A DNA stretch of 60,896 nt from UBA6165 sp044233745 (GTDB lineage: Bacteria; Bacteroidota; Bacteroidia; Flavobacteriales_D; Crocinitomicaceae): the NCBI GenBank assembly GCA_044233745.1, contig JBIIJN010000006.1, forward strand, positions 1-60,896, given 5' to 3'. The notes under the pieces are model-generated. The model was not told the DNA's origin, ran no database searches, and was given only the letters and a program-made list of their open reading frames with translations. Position numbers and translations under genes: made by a program. Shown here piece by piece: positions 1 through 8,035 of the stretch; the stretch's first letter is position 1, and each line of letters starts with the position of its first letter.

Positions 1-954
1 GATGCTCCAATAGCATTTCGAAATGAATTATTATCGCTCGATACGCTTCGCAAATCAGACACGCTTTTCTTGTTTGTTCCAAATAACCAACCTAAAACTG
101 GGCGTGTTTTAAGCAAAAGCATTGATGGTCCAGGTCGAATTGCTGTGCGCACCAATTATGATTTTTCTCCTGCCGAGGTCATCATTCAATCGGGTTCAGA
201 AATGTTGGGATTTATGGTAGAAGAAACGATGTCCTCGGATTCAGCTGTTTTTTGGGTACGTGCCGCTGAAAACATGAACTACGACGTGATTATTCCCTTT
301 CAAGATTCAGTGCTCAACGCCAAGGTTGCGACTAGGAAAATAGTTGAAAAAAAATCCGCTGTGACTAACAATTTGGTTAATGAAGAACTCGGATTCTCAG
401 ATACACTTATGCTCACATTCGATTTTCCAATTAGCACTTTCAATCCCCAAAGTTTCACGATTACCCAAAATGGAGAAGCGCTATCGCATGTGAGTTTTGT
501 TGTAGAAAATCACAGAAACCTGAAAATTTTAGGGGATTTCGATCCAGACTTGGTGTATCAACTTGCTGTTTTGCCGAATGCCGTAGGTTTTTATCATGAG
601 ACCTACTACGCGGATAGTATTCTGATCTCCTTCAAACGTTTGGGTCTGAATAAATACGCCAATCTAGAACTCGTTTTAGAAGACAAACCCGTGGTTTCGA
701 TGGTCATCCATTTGCTTAATAATGGTAAAATTGTTGCCCAACAAAGTGTTTCTGCCCATCAAGAATCCGTGTTTTTTGAGTTGCTTCAGCCAGGCGAATA
801 CACCGTGAAAGTAATTCTAGACGCCAATGAAAATGGCCAATGGGATACAGGCTCGTGGATTTTGAAACAACAAGCGGAAAAAGTGATTTGGTTCAGACAA
901 TCGTTTACTTTGCGGGCCAACTGGGACACCAAACAGCCTTTAGGATTCCAATAA
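1..954 (+). CDS. C-terminal part of an exported Ig-like (SbsA-type) domain protein, partial
   Basis: The reading frame is open from base 1, so the 5' end lies outside the window. The first methionine-like codon (TTG at 70) is internal and should not be taken as the start. The visible 317 residues look like beta-sandwich domains. The end resembles the C-terminus of Bacteroidota Ig-like exported proteins or lipoproteins: a segment with a calcium-loop-like DANENGQWDTG, a charged stretch, and a terminal LRANWD motif. In that family the C-terminal domain follows one or more SbsA Ig-like domains. Function is unknown; a cell-envelope location is inferred from family resemblance because the signal peptide is not in view. 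The next gene starts about 100 bases downstream on the same strand. Confidence 0.7.
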   Translation, partial: DAPIAFRNELLSLDTLRKSDTLFLFVPNNQPKTGRVLSKSIDGPGRIAVRTNYDFSPAEVIIQSGSEMLGFMVEETMSSDSAVFWVRAAENMNYDVIIPFQDSVLNAKVATRKIVEKKSAVTNNLVNEELGFSDTLMLTFDFPISTFNPQSFTITQNGEALSHVSFVVENHRNLKILGDFDPDLVYQLAVLPNAVGFYHETYYADSILISFKRLGLNKYANLELVLEDKPVVSMVIHLLNNGKIVAQQSVSAHQESVFFELLQPGEYTVKVILDANENGQWDTGSWILKQQAEKVIWFRQSFTLRANWDTKQPLGFQ

Positions 955-1055
955 AAGCATCGCTTGAAACCTGCTTTTTATCATCTTATGTAGAAGTGTT
1001 CGATTTATGGTTTACTTTTGTGCCCACCTATATTGGTCTTATTTATTTTTTATTT

Positions 1056-2147
1056 ATGGAATATCTGAAATTAACCAAGCGAGATGAATTCTCGAAAGAA
1101 CTAACCCGCCGCGTTGAAGAATTTTTAAAATCAAACAACATTAGAAAAGAAGGTCGTTGGAGAATTGTATTCAAAGTACCCGTTTTACTTGGTATTTATT
1201 TTGTGCCTTATATACTGGTGTTAACAGGTGTTTTTGAAGGTTTTTGGGCCGTAGCTTTATCTGGTGTATTGATGGGCTTGGGCATGGCTTTTATTGGCCT
1301 TGCTGTAATGCACGATGCTGTTCATGGTGCTTTTGCAAAAAGAAATTGGGTAAACAAACTCATGGGATATACTATGGAAATGCTTGGCGGAAGCAGCTTG
1401 ACCTGGAAAATCCAACACAATGTATTGCACCACAGTTTTACCAATGTTCATGGTTTAGACGAGGACATCAATCCCCCACCATTTTTGCGTTTTACACCTG
1501 ATGCGCCTCTTAAGAAAGTGCATAGATTTCAAGCGTTTTTTGCATGGTTTTTCTATGGCTTGATGACTTTTATGTGGGTGACAACCAAAAACTTCACCGA
1601 ATTGAAGCGCTACAAAGACATGAATTTGTTGCAAGCTCAAGGCACTACCTATTCTCGTGAAATGACCAAGTTGATTATTGGTAAAATTTTATATTTGTTC
1701 TATTTAGTTGCTATTCCGATTATGTTTACCAACGTGATTTGGTGGCATTGGATGATAGCTTTTACGCTTCTTCATTTTGTTTGTGGTTTAGTTTTAGCAT
1801 TTGTGTTTCAATGTGCGCACGTTGTTCCTGAAGCTGAATTTGTTACACATGCCTCACATGATGAAACCAATCCAGAACAAAGTTGGGCAGTGCACCAATT
1901 GGCAACTACAGCGAATTTTGAAAACTGGAATAAAGTCTTGACTTGGTTTGTGGGCGGATTGAATCACCAAATTGAACACCACTTGTTTCCTGAAATCTCG
2001 CACGTTCATTACCCTAAGATTTCAAAAATAGTGAAGCAAACGGCAGAGGAGTTTGGTTATGCTTACAACTACCACCGCACTTTTGTGGGTGCAATCGTAG
2101 CTCACTTAAGATTGCTTAATCGTTTGGGACAGCCTATTAAAGCGTAG
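1056..2147 (+). CDS. Membrane fatty acid (acyl-CoA/acyl-lipid) desaturase
   Basis: This is a 363-residue integral-membrane di-iron desaturase that would insert a double bond into membrane acyl chains. The three histidine boxes are visible: HDAVH at residues 86-90, HNVLHH at 121-126 and QIEHH at 305-309. A Q in the third box is typical of front-end (delta-5/delta-6-like) and linoleoyl-CoA-type desaturases. Hydrophobic pairs flank the boxes at about 50-100 and 200-270. The frame stays open upstream to 840 but there overlaps the previous gene and lacks desaturase-like sequence, so the ATG at 1056 (MEYLKLTKRD) is preferred; it gives the usual family length. The exact regiospecificity cannot be read from sequence. 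Confidence 0.88.
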   Translation: MEYLKLTKRDEFSKELTRRVEEFLKSNNIRKEGRWRIVFKVPVLLGIYFVPYILVLTGVFEGFWAVALSGVLMGLGMAFIGLAVMHDAVHGAFAKRNWVNKLMGYTMEMLGGSSLTWKIQHNVLHHSFTNVHGLDEDINPPPFLRFTPDAPLKKVHRFQAFFAWFFYGLMTFMWVTTKNFTELKRYKDMNLLQAQGTTYSREMTKLIIGKILYLFYLVAIPIMFTNVIWWHWMIAFTLLHFVCGLVLAFVFQCAHVVPEAEFVTHASHDETNPEQSWAVHQLATTANFENWNKVLTWFVGGLNHQIEHHLFPEISHVHYPKISKIVKQTAEEFGYAYNYHRTFVGAIVAHLRLLNRLGQPIKA

Positions 2148-2197
2148 AATTAGAATTCCGCGTAAACAAGCTAAACAACCCTTGTTTCCATCTCTTC

Positions 2198-2514
2198 CTA
2201 AAACTCGAGAAGAGGGCCTTTTGGTAGCTCTAAGTTTAGCGCTTTTGAACAAATTCGAATGCGTTCAATTACGTCTTCTTGAAGTTTTTCATTAACCGCA
2301 ACGCCGGCACTGTTAAAGTTGCCCTTGTCCACCTCAAATTGAGGTTTAATCAAGGAGATCAGTTTGGCGTCTGAAATGTTTTTCTCGGCTTGGTAATAAT
2401 GATGCCATCTACTTGAACCTAACTCGGTTCGGTCAATATTTTGACCTGCTCACGCGACACCGCCAATCCGCGTTTAAACAAAATTTTGTCTAGGCGCTGT
2501 TCCTGCAATTCCAT
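2198..2514 (-). pseudogene. tlyA: Decayed tlyA (S4-domain rRNA methyltransferase/hemolysin-like) remnant
   Basis: The 552-base gap between the desaturase and the deaminase holds a recognisable gene corpse on the minus strand. From an ATG at 2514 it reads MELQEQRLDKILFKRGLAVS, the start of an S4 RNA-binding domain, then meets an in-frame TAG, then VQVDGIIITKP, the end of the S4 fold. After a frame change it continues with SDAKLISLIKPQFEVDKGNF and ends in ELPKGPLLEF and a stop at 2198-2200. This second piece matches the extreme C-terminus of TlyA-family proteins (the LIKPQFE motif). The methyltransferase core of roughly 150 residues is missing. A nonsense codon, an internal deletion and a frameshift together make this a pseudogene. 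The assignment rests on motif recognition. Confidence 0.75.
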
Positions 2515-2699
2515 ATCCGTAAAGAAAAATTAAACTTTATTTTTTGCAAGTGAAACAAAGTTTTTACCCACAACGGTTTAAACCTAAATTGAAATTACGC
2601 GCATGAATTTGTATTTCTCGCCTGATGTTCTTACCGTTTATCAAAACAGAGTTCCTATAATTCAAATATAGCTATCTTCGCACCTCATTTTTACGCTTC

Positions 2700-3125
2700 A
2701 TGAGCACCAACGAAAAACAACTCCGCTACGATCGTGTCTACCTTAAAATGGCTGAAACCTGGGCATCTTTGTCGCACTGTAACCGTAAGCAGGTTGGAGC
2801 ACTTATTGTGAAAGACGGTATGATCATTTCTGATGGATACAATGGTACGCCCTCGGGTTTTGACAATTGTTGCGAAGATGGTGAGGGCAACACACATTGG
2901 TATGTACTTCACGCGGAGGCCAATGCGATTTTGAAAGTGTCCAAATCGACCAATAGCGCCCTTGGTGCGACATTATACCTAACGCTTTCACCTTGTAAAG
3001 AATGCGCCAAACTGATTTTACAAGCGGGAATCACACGTGTGGTTTTTAAAAAAGAATACAAAGACAACAGCGGCATAAACTTTTTACGCGAAGCAGGTGT
3101 TGATGTTCAAGTGATAGAAAATTAA
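2700..3125 (+). CDS. dCMP deaminase / ComEB-type zinc deaminase
   Basis: This 141-residue cytoplasmic enzyme most likely deaminates dCMP to dUMP, feeding thymidylate synthesis. The zinc site of the cytidine/deoxycytidylate deaminase fold is complete: HAE at residues 71-73 (ligand His71, proton-shuttle Glu73) and PCKEC at 98-102 (ligands Cys99 and Cys102). The YNGTPSGFDNC stretch before the HAE motif is typical of the dCMP deaminase branch. The ATG at 2700 starts the conserved region at the expected distance. It lies one base from the protease gene that follows, so the two are probably cotranscribed. The upstream neighbour is the tlyA remnant. Confidence 0.88.
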   Translation: MSTNEKQLRYDRVYLKMAETWASLSHCNRKQVGALIVKDGMIISDGYNGTPSGFDNCCEDGEGNTHWYVLHAEANAILKVSKSTNSALGATLYLTLSPCKECAKLILQAGITRVVFKKEYKDNSGINFLREAGVDVQVIEN

Positions 3126-3126
3126 A

Positions 3127-4710
3127 ATGAATAAAAAATCTGCATCAATCCCAATAATCGTCGCCATTTCTGTGGTGGTTGGATTCATTTTAGGCCAAGG
3201 CTTAGGTTTTAGAAAAACCGAGGTTTACAACAACCAAAACGTCTTTGGCTCCAAATTAGACGGAATTTTGGATGTTATCGAAACTCGCTATGTGGACAGC
3301 ATCGACCGCAATGCCTTTATCGAACAAGCCATTGACGAAATTCTACACAAACTCGACCCGCATTCGGCCTATGTTCCAGCTGAACAAATCAAAGCCATGC
3401 AAGAGAGCATCGAAGGAAAATTTGGTGGTGTGGGCGTACGTTTTTCAATTATGAGAGATTCACTTTGCGTAACCCACGTGGTGAAAAATTCTCCTTCCGA
3501 GCGGGCTGGCGTGAAATCTGGAGATCGCATTATCCAAATCGGGGATGTCAAACTCAAAAAAGAGAACCTCAACAACACATTTGTGATGGAAAACCTCAAA
3601 GGAAAACCGAATACAGATGTGGAAATTACGCTCATGCGTAGGGGTAAAAAGATCAAAACGACAATTACGCGAGGTATCATTGAGATTGAAAGCGTCACGG
3701 CTTATTTCATGTTGAATAGCACTGTTGGTTACATTCGCTTGGAACAGTTTTCACAAAAATCAGCAGAAGAATTCAGACGCGCCGCACAGGAATTGCGCAG
3801 TCAAGGTATGCGCAAATTGGTCTTCGACTTGCGTGATAACGGTGGCGGGGTCTTGGGTGCAGCCATCGAAATTGTAGATGAATTTATCGAAGCCAATCAA
3901 CTGATAGTTTACACCAAAGGAGCACATCAAAAAGAGCGCCGATACACCTCCACATCCAAAGGGATTCTCAAGGATATCCCAGTAGTGGTTTTGGTGAATC
4001 AAAATTCGGCTTCGGCTAGTGAAATTGTTGCGGGTGCCCTACAAGACAACGACCGGGCTACGATTATTGGTCGTCGCACTTTTGGAAAAGGCCTCGTTCA
4101 AGAAGATATTCCACTCAAAGATGAATCGAATTTACGTCTTACCGTAGCACGCTATTATACCCCAACAGGGCGTAGTATACAAAGACCTTATGGTGAAGAT
4201 ATCGATTACACAGCAGATATCATCGAGCGCTACGAAGGTGGTGAATTGTATCAAGTGGATTCAACGAAATTTGTGGATTCTTTGAAGTATACGACGCCAC
4301 GTGGTAAAGTGGTCTATGGCGGTGGAGGCATCATGCCAGACATCTTCAACCCGCAAGATTCTGCTGGTTTTTCATTTTATTTCACTGAATTGCGATATGC
4401 CGGGGCGCTGAATCAGTTTTCCTTTTTTGAATGGGATAGAATGGGTCGCTCACGATTTTCGAACTTGGTAGATTTTATGAAGCGTTTTGAAGTGAGCAAC
4501 AAGATGATTGATAATTTGGTTCTAATGGCTGAAAGAGATTTGAAAATCAAACGCAACGACGCCCAAATCAAGCACAGTCGCAAGTTGATTGAACGTTATC
4601 TCAAAGCTGAGTTTGCCCGCCACATCTGGGTAGAACAAGGCTTTTTCCGTGTGCTTGCTCAGGATGATAGCGATATCAAACGAGCGCTACAGTATTTTTC
4701 GGGGAAGTAG
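3127..4710 (+). CDS. S41 family C-terminal processing peptidase (CtpA/Tsp-like)
   Basis: This 527-residue envelope protease would cleave periplasmic substrates near their C-termini. An N-terminal membrane anchor or signal segment covers about residues 8-25. A PDZ domain lies at about 90-175, with the ligand-loop sequence GKFGGVGVRF and the SPSERAGVKSGDRI segment. The S41 catalytic domain follows, with LRDNGGG, the NQNSASASEI motif ending at Ser298 (catalytic serine within this motif) and the general-base lysine in FGKG at Lys321. The roughly 170 residues after the catalytic core are an extension common in Bacteroidota homologues. The gene starts one base after the deaminase stop, which indicates cotranscription. 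Confidence 0.92.
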   Translation: MNKKSASIPIIVAISVVVGFILGQGLGFRKTEVYNNQNVFGSKLDGILDVIETRYVDSIDRNAFIEQAIDEILHKLDPHSAYVPAEQIKAMQESIEGKFGGVGVRFSIMRDSLCVTHVVKNSPSERAGVKSGDRIIQIGDVKLKKENLNNTFVMENLKGKPNTDVEITLMRRGKKIKTTITRGIIEIESVTAYFMLNSTVGYIRLEQFSQKSAEEFRRAAQELRSQGMRKLVFDLRDNGGGVLGAAIEIVDEFIEANQLIVYTKGAHQKERRYTSTSKGILKDIPVVVLVNQNSASASEIVAGALQDNDRATIIGRRTFGKGLVQEDIPLKDESNLRLTVARYYTPTGRSIQRPYGEDIDYTADIIERYEGGELYQVDSTKFVDSLKYTTPRGKVVYGGGGIMPDIFNPQDSAGFSFYFTELRYAGALNQFSFFEWDRMGRSRFSNLVDFMKRFEVSNKMIDNLVLMAERDLKIKRNDAQIKHSRKLIERYLKAEFARHIWVEQGFFRVLAQDDSDIKRALQYFSGK

Positions 4711-4832
4711 AGTTTGATTAGGCTGCTGGCCTCTAGCTACTGGCTACTTTGTCTAAGTTCAGCGATAAAGCCAACAGCTTTCATGTTCGTTTAATGTTTC
4801 ATTGGAAATATATTGAATCATGGCGATGCACT

Positions 4833-4891
4833 TCGACAAAGTTAGCGCCTAGATTTTTGAGGGAGCAAAAATCTAGTTTAACTTCGTAGAA
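4833..4891. repeat. Long imperfect inverted repeat with perfect 11-bp core
   Basis: CTAGATTTTTG (4849-4859) is perfectly mirrored by CAAAAATCTAG (4866-4876) around a 6-base loop. The similarity extends outward with a few mismatches: TTCGACAAAGTTA on the left against TAACTTCGTAGAA on the right. The whole structure is about 59 bases and lies just upstream of the broken TIR-domain gene. It could fold as a stable hairpin in RNA or DNA. It lacks a clean T-run, so it is not an obvious intrinsic terminator of the protease gene. Confidence 0.75.
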
Positions 4892-4902
4892 AATACCTCT
4901 TT

Positions 4903-5660
4903 ATGAAAATCCTCATCAGTCATTCTTGGAAAGATAAATCTGGTGCTAATCAAGTGTTTGAAGCGCCTGAAAACGATGGATAAGACATGTTGTAATGCGG
5001 TACGTCGTGCTTGAACTCATTTCCGGCGACAATATGCACAAGAAAATCAAAAGCTATTTGGCATGTTTGTTGGGCAATGATTATGTGGTGTCGGTTGCCA
5101 AAAGTTATCAAAGCTATGTGTTGTCTTGTGTTGGATTGATGCGCGCCTTAATCAATCAAGCTAAGGTTTCAGAATCAGTGGCGGTGCACGAAACTGCTTG
5201 GGTCTTGCATCAATATTTAGCCAAACAAAAGCGCGTTGATGAAGCCAAACAAAAAGGCTTCGATGGTTTGATAGATGACGCGTATTTTATCCAAAACGCT
5301 GCGCAATTGCTTGTCGAGGCGGGTCTCGTGAAACCAGATGTTTTCCCAAAAGATCAAAACGCCAATAGTTTGGTTACCAAATACATCAGCTACATCATCG
5401 ACCCGAACATGAAAGAGCATTTGGATAAAAAACTAAGCACGCTGCGCCAAATGATTGGTCTCAAAAAAGATGAAACCAATTGGGGACAAGTTGCTGTTTT
5501 GGCTTTGGGAGCAGTGGTTGTTGCGGGTGGAATTGCCTCTGTTTTAGGAGATTCAGATGAAAGTAGTTCTGGCGTCGGCACAAATGCTGGTGGAACGTTC
5601 GAAGACAATGTCGGCGATTTCAGCGCAAACAACGGCGGCGGATTTACGGATTATTTGTAA
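4903..5660 (+). pseudogene. TIR-domain protein disrupted by a frameshift, with C-terminal membrane segment
   Basis: The ATG at 4903 opens with MKILISHSWKDKSGANQVFE, a classic TIR first strand (ISHS, then KD). This frame stops at 4981 after 26 codons. The continuation is in another frame from about 4985: VVLELISGDNMHKKIKSYLA and DYVVSVAKSYQS, which match the next TIR strands (the D-V-x-L-E-L-x-x-G-D-N and D-x-V-V-x-V-x-x-x-S-Y patterns). The remainder, through residue 221 of the downstream frame, is an alpha-helical region of unknown family, one hydrophobic segment (VAVLALGAVVVAGGIASVLG) and a Gly/Asn/Asp-rich tail. TIR proteins of bacteria are often NAD-depleting or signal-making immunity effectors; whether this one was is unknown. 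The downstream frame alone (ATG 4995) is unlikely to fold as a TIR domain. A sequencing error cannot be excluded. Confidence 0.65.
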
Positions 5661-5736
5661 CTCTAAATTTCCTCGAAGACATTAAGTTCATGCTTGAATC
5701 TATCGGAATCTAACAAAATTCACTTATTTTCACACC

Positions 5737-6057
5737 ATGATTACCTTCAACGACTTCCTAAAAATAGACATCCGCATCGGAACCATCCTCAACGCCGAGC
5801 CTTTTCCAGAAGCGCGCAAACCTGCCTATAAGCTCACTATTGATTTTGGGGATTTGGGCATCAAACGCACCTCGGCACAAATCACCAAGCGCTATACCCT
5901 CGAAGACCTGCTGGGCAAAAAAATAGCCGCCGTTGTCAATTTCCCACCCAAACAAATCGCGAATTTCATGAGCGAATGTTTGGTGTTGGGCGCGGTAGAT
6001 GGCGATGAGGTTTTTTTATTGGAAAGTGATGGAGAGAATGGATTGAGGGTGGGGTAG
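5737..6057 (+). CDS. csaA: CsaA-type tRNA-binding domain protein
   Basis: This 106-residue protein consists of a single EMAP/tRNA-binding OB-fold domain of the CsaA family. The family has been described as chaperone- or export-related and binds tRNA as a dimer. Supporting motifs are IDIRIGTI near the start, EARKPAYKLTIDFG, TSAQIT, and NFPPKQIANFMSECLVLGA at about residues 69-87. The length equals that of typical CsaA proteins. It converges with aspS, whose stop lies 70 bases downstream. An upstream AT-rich spacer separates it from the broken TIR gene. Confidence 0.9.
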   Translation: MITFNDFLKIDIRIGTILNAEPFPEARKPAYKLTIDFGDLGIKRTSAQITKRYTLEDLLGKKIAAVVNFPPKQIANFMSECLVLGAVDGDEVFLLESDGENGLRVG

Positions 6058-6127
6058 GTAACATGAAACCCTTGTCGTGTCTGACATTGACCACCATAAC
6101 CAAACTCGAGGCCTATTTATTGAACCA

Positions 6128-7861
6128 TTAAATTCCCAATTCCTTCTTCTGTTCTGCCGTCAACACCGCAGGAGCGTCAATCATTACATCTCTGCCGCGG
6201 TTGTTTTTCGGGAAGGCAATAAATTCGCGGATAGATTCTGCGCCGCTCATGGTGGCCACCAATCTGTCGAGACCGAAAGCGATACCGCCGTGGGGTGGAG
6301 CGCCATATTCAAAGGCGTTCATCAAGAAACCAAATTGTGCTTGCGCTTCTTCTGGGGTAAATCCGAGCAATTCAAACATGCGTGCTTGAATGCCGCGGTC
6401 GTGGATACGAATCGAACCGCCGCCCAACTCAACGCCGTTCATGGCCAAGTCGTAGGCATTGGCGCGCACCGCTCCTGGATTGCTGTTGATGAGGTCGAAA
6501 TCCTCTGGTTTTGGCGATGTGAATGGATGGTGCATGGCATGCCAACGTTGGCTCTCTTCGTCGAATTCCAAAAGCGGAAAATCGAGCACCCAAAGCGGTT
6601 TGAACACTTCCGGATTGCGCAAGCCCAATTCGCCAGCTACTTGCAAACGCAATTCGTTCATTTGTTTGCGCACGGCATCCAAATCGCCCGAAAGCACCAA
6701 CATCAAATCGCCAGTTTTAGCGCCTGCCTTTTCACCCCAAGCTCTTAGTTTGGCTTCGTCATAGAATTTATCAACCGAAGATTTCACCGAACCATCTGTA
6801 TTGAATTTCACATAGACCAATCCTTTGGCACCAATTTGAGGTCTTTTTACCCAATCAGTCAAGGCGTCCAACTGTTTGCGCGTATATTCCGAACAGCCCG
6901 GAGCCACGATACCGATTACCGTTTCAGCTTGGTCAAAAACCACAAAATCTTTGCCCCCTGTGAGTTCTTTCAGATAAACAAACTCCATGTCGAAACGAAT
7001 ATCGGGCTTATCTGAACCATAGCGCTGCATGGCTTCTGCGTAGGTCATTCTTGGGAAATCGCCCAAGTCAATGCCTTTCACTGTTTTGAACAAATGTTTG
7101 ATCAGCCCCTCAAAAGTGTTCAAGATATCTTCTTGTTCCACAAAAGCCATTTCACAGTCTATTTGGGTAAATTCTGGCTGGCGGTCGGCGCGTAAATCTT
7201 CGTCGCGGAAACATTTTACAATCTGATAATAACGGTCCATGCCAGCTACCATCAACAATTGCTTGAAGGTTTGTGGCGATTGCGGAAGCGCATAAAACTC
7301 ACCCTCGTTCATCCGACTAGGCACCACAAAATCGCGCGCTCCTTCTGGCGTAGATTTGATTAAAAACGGCGTTTCGATATCCACAAAATTTTGCGAATCC
7401 ATATATTTTCTGGTTTCCAGAGCTACTTTGTTGCGCAACATCAAGTTCGCTTGAATCGGTGCTCTTCGGATATCCAAATAGCGGTATTGTGCACGAATTT
7501 CTTCACCGCCATCAGTTTCATCTTCAATGGTAAATGGAGGCGTTTTGGCGCTGTTCAAGACTTTGAGCTCGGTAACTTTGATTTCAATTTCGCCCGTAGG
7601 CATGTTAAGATTTTTGCTTGAACGTTCTACCACTAAACCTGTAGCTTGCACCACAAATTCACGACCCAACTCACGCGCTTGACGACAAATGGCTTCGTTT
7701 TCTTCCATATTAAAAGAAAGCTGCGTGATGCCATAACGATCGCGCAAGTCCACAAAAGTCAATCCACCTAAATCGCGATTGCGTTGCACCCAACCAGCCA
7801 AACTCACGGTTTGAGCAGCATTTTCTATTCTCAATTCCCCACAAGAATGCGTTCTGTACAT
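6128..7861 (-). CDS. aspS: Aspartate--tRNA ligase
   Basis: This 577-residue class II aminoacyl-tRNA synthetase charges tRNA-Asp. The N-terminal OB-fold anticodon-binding domain is seen in VSLAGWVQRNRDLGGLTFVD. Class II motif 1 lies around FVDIETPFLIKSTPEGARDF, motif 2 in CFRDEDLRADRQPEFTQID, and motif 3 in GGIAFGLDRLVATM near the C-terminus. The bacterial GAD insertion domain separates motifs 2 and 3. The length matches bacterial-type AspRS. The ATG at 7861 gives MYRTHSCGEL, the standard family start. Whether it also misacylates tRNA-Asn was not determined. Convergent with csaA. Confidence 0.96.
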   Translation of the reverse strand: MYRTHSCGELRIENAAQTVSLAGWVQRNRDLGGLTFVDLRDRYGITQLSFNMEENEAICRQARELGREFVVQATGLVVERSSKNLNMPTGEIEIKVTELKVLNSAKTPPFTIEDETDGGEEIRAQYRYLDIRRAPIQANLMLRNKVALETRKYMDSQNFVDIETPFLIKSTPEGARDFVVPSRMNEGEFYALPQSPQTFKQLLMVAGMDRYYQIVKCFRDEDLRADRQPEFTQIDCEMAFVEQEDILNTFEGLIKHLFKTVKGIDLGDFPRMTYAEAMQRYGSDKPDIRFDMEFVYLKELTGGKDFVVFDQAETVIGIVAPGCSEYTRKQLDALTDWVKRPQIGAKGLVYVKFNTDGSVKSSVDKFYDEAKLRAWGEKAGAKTGDLMLVLSGDLDAVRKQMNELRLQVAGELGLRNPEVFKPLWVLDFPLLEFDEESQRWHAMHHPFTSPKPEDFDLINSNPGAVRANAYDLAMNGVELGGGSIRIHDRGIQARMFELLGFTPEEAQAQFGFLMNAFEYGAPPHGGIAFGLDRLVATMSGAESIREFIAFPKNNRGRDVMIDAPAVLTAEQKKELGI

Positions 7862-7894
7862 AGTTCAAATTTTTGAGCGGCAAAGGTAGTAAAA

Positions 7895-7987
7895 AAGCTT
7901 TTAGCTGTTGGTTCGCTGCTCTTTGGCTGTTAGCGTTAGCAGTTAGCTGTTCGTTCGCTACGCTTTGGCTAACTGCTAATCGCTAAC
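7895..7987. repeat. Intergenic repeat cluster with inverted arms
   Basis: Between aspS and the DUF3108 gene, a block with the pattern AGCTGTT-GTTCGCT-CTTTGGCT occurs twice in direct orientation. GTTAGCGTTAGCAGTTAGC at 7929-7947 is mirrored by GCTAACTGCTAATCGCTAAC at 7968-7987 with one extra base. The result is a hairpin-forming small repeat. It lies upstream of both genes, which are divergent. Confidence 0.6.
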
Positions 7988-8035
7988 TTTGGCATATATT
8001 TTGACTTAGCCAGAACAACATTAATATTGTTCAAT

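Noticed and set aside
840..1055. Upstream extension of the desaturase frame
   Set aside because: It overlaps the end of the previous gene and has no desaturase-like sequence; ATG 1056 gives the normal length.
6077..6748. Long plus-strand frame of 223 codons opposite aspS
   Set aside because: It lies antisense to highly conserved aspartyl-tRNA synthetase sequence and shows no domain; it is a composition artefact.
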